From assembly GCA_027023805.1 (NCBI GenBank), contig JALVUF010000046.1, positions 1-64,000 of the forward strand: a stretch of DNA of 64,000 nt, in the 5' to 3' direction. Shown one piece after another: positions 63,146-64,000 of the stretch (within the stretch, counting starts at the first letter, position 1; every line of letters begins with the position of its first letter). The notes beneath the pieces were generated by a model, which saw nothing but the letters and a program-made list of their open reading frames with translations, did no database searches and was not told the DNA's origin. The position numbers and the translations under genes are program-made. Source of the stretch: Helicobacteraceae bacterium. Lineage in GTDB: Bacteria > Campylobacterota > Campylobacteria > Campylobacterales > Sulfurimonadaceae.

Positions 63146-64000
63146 TTATAGTTTATAATCTATATTTGGCTTAAGCGGCGCTTTTGGGGGCTTTGGTGTA
63201 GAAGATGTTGATGCTGGTATCTTAGGATATGCAAGAGCAGGTCTTTTTCCGGTCAATGATTTAAAAAACTCTTTGATGAGGCGAGCTTGTTTATTTGTTA
63301 CTTTTATACCTAACTGTATGCGCCCCATCTCTTTTATGGCACCTGTTATGGTTTTTTCCGCACCGTTATGAAAATATGGGGCTGTCTTTAAAATATTTCT
63401 TAGTGTCGGCACTTTTACAAGACCGTTTTTATTGCCTTTAAAGTTTCCTATATTTGCAAATTTATATTTTGCATATATACCAAAAGGCTGCATCTCTCCA
63501 CCTAGGTTTATACCGTTATGGCAACTAACACATCCTAATTTTATAAAAGTTTTTAGTCCTTTTTTCTGCACAGGAGATAAAGCGTTTTTATCACCGTTTA
63601 AAAATTTATCATAAGGTGCGGGCGTAACTAGAGTTCTCTCAAATGATGCGATAGTATCGGCTATGAGGATAAAAGTTATCTTTTTATTACCGTATGCTTT
63701 TTTAAATTCTTCTCTGTATTTAGGGATAGATGTCACTACTTTTACTACATGAGTTTTAGTAGCTGCCATCTCAAACGGTGCCTGAAGAGGACCTTGTGCC
63801 TGAGTTTCAAGATTTTTAGCTCTGCCGTCCCAAAATTGTCGTTTGTTAAAAACTGCATTATACACGGTAGGTGAGTTTAGATGATGGATATTATGACGCC
63901 ATTTGTTGCCGATCGCATCAGGTAGTCCATCAGCACCGTATAACCCTATATGGTGACAAGCATTGCAGCTTAAATGCTCACTTCCTGAGAGTCTCGGATC
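63146..64000 (-). CDS. Diheme cytochrome c peroxidase (CcpA/MauG family), 5' end cut by window
   Basis: The reading frame is open through the end of the window and lacks its start and signal peptide. The 284 residues present include both heme c sites, CNACHH close to the cut edge and CVSCHNG further on. LSGSEHLSCNACH, NSPTVYNAVFNKRQFWDGRA, LQAPFEMAAT and VPTLRNILKTAPYFHNGA are diagnostic of bacterial diheme peroxidases, which reduce H2O2 in the periplasm with electrons from cytochromes c. The GTG at 63865 is internal and not the start. The Pro-rich C-terminal tail (PASTSSTPKPPKAPLKP) is a mild oddity. Confidence 0.93.
   Translation of the reverse strand, partial: DPRLSGSEHLSCNACHHIGLYGADGLPDAIGNKWRHNIHHLNSPTVYNAVFNKRQFWDGRAKNLETQAQGPLQAPFEMAATKTHVVKVVTSIPKYREEFKKAYGNKKITFILIADTIASFERTLVTPAPYDKFLNGDKNALSPVQKKGLKTFIKLGCVSCHNGINLGGEMQPFGIYAKYKFANIGNFKGNKNGLVKVPTLRNILKTAPYFHNGAEKTITGAIKEMGRIQLGIKVTNKQARLIKEFFKSLTGKRPALAYPKIPASTSSTPKPPKAPLKPNIDYKL

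Noticed and set aside
63146-63865. Cytochrome peroxidase starting at the GTG at 63865
   Set aside because: The frame continues to the window end and contains the first heme site (CNACHH) and NSPTV upstream of that GTG, so the gene is simply cut.

Overview
The window is a low-GC, gene-dense bacterial segment. Its gene content and gene order point to a member of the Campylobacterota (Epsilonproteobacteria), most likely an environmental Sulfurimonas/Sulfuricurvum-type bacterium rather than a host-restricted Campylobacter or Helicobacter. The signs are a cbb3 oxidase operon followed by DUF4006, fixH and addBA; a four-subunit pyruvate:ferredoxin oxidoreductase; a csd3/pgbA/glcD neighbourhood; and a crdAB-czcAB type copper efflux operon. 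The genus is inferred from remembered synteny and was not checked. I see no rRNA, tRNA, CRISPR array, insertion sequence or prophage, and no gene broken by a frameshift.

Layout. 1-2717: fliJ-like, motE-like and DUF507 genes, then carA, tightly coupled. 2800-9100: a TauE/SafE-like membrane protein with a Cys-repeat tail, then ccoN, ccoO, two ccoQ copies, ccoP, a DUF4006 gene, a 29-codon membrane micro-gene, a TPM-like gene and fixH. 9109-14168: addB-addA recombination nuclease/helicase. 14236-17369: an OprC/NosA-like copper TonB receptor and cfa. 17404-21803: an anchored periplasmic protein, csd3 endopeptidase, pgbA-like and glcD. 21817-25583 (minus strand): a two-component system and kup. 25722-34613: copper export (DUF302, SHOCT, CopA ATPase, CrdA-like, TolC/RND/adaptor). 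34606-44001 (minus strand): two small proteins, a glycosyltransferase, an MsbA-like ABC exporter, pnp, lptD, an RDD protein and purD. 44002-44407: a structured non-coding gap. 44408-47573: bioF-like and PBP1A. 47577-58764 (mostly minus strand): leuA, an exported thioredoxin/DUF255 protein, porCDAB, a HAD phosphatase, a methyltransferase, rplM-rpsI, an APC permease and a YbjN protein. 58839-64000: agmatine deiminase family, alr, an AI-2E family exporter, a Bcr/CflA MFS pump, and a diheme cytochrome c peroxidase cut by the window end.

The main theme is copper. The cbb3 oxidase needs copper, and two promoters in the first 15 kb, for the SafE-like gene and the OprC/NosA-like receptor, share an identical 17-bp element (TTAACACAAATGTAACA) exactly 9 nt before the -10 box. 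I infer a copper-acquisition regulon. A second pair of promoters, for the DUF302-SHOCT-CopA operon and the CrdA-TolC-RND operon, share tandem CTCACAAACT boxes with an 11-bp period exactly 5 nt before TATAAT. This fits activation by an OmpR-family regulator, and the two-component pair at 21817-23572 is the obvious candidate. Uptake, use and export of copper, each with a recognisable cis element, therefore lie within about 32 kb.
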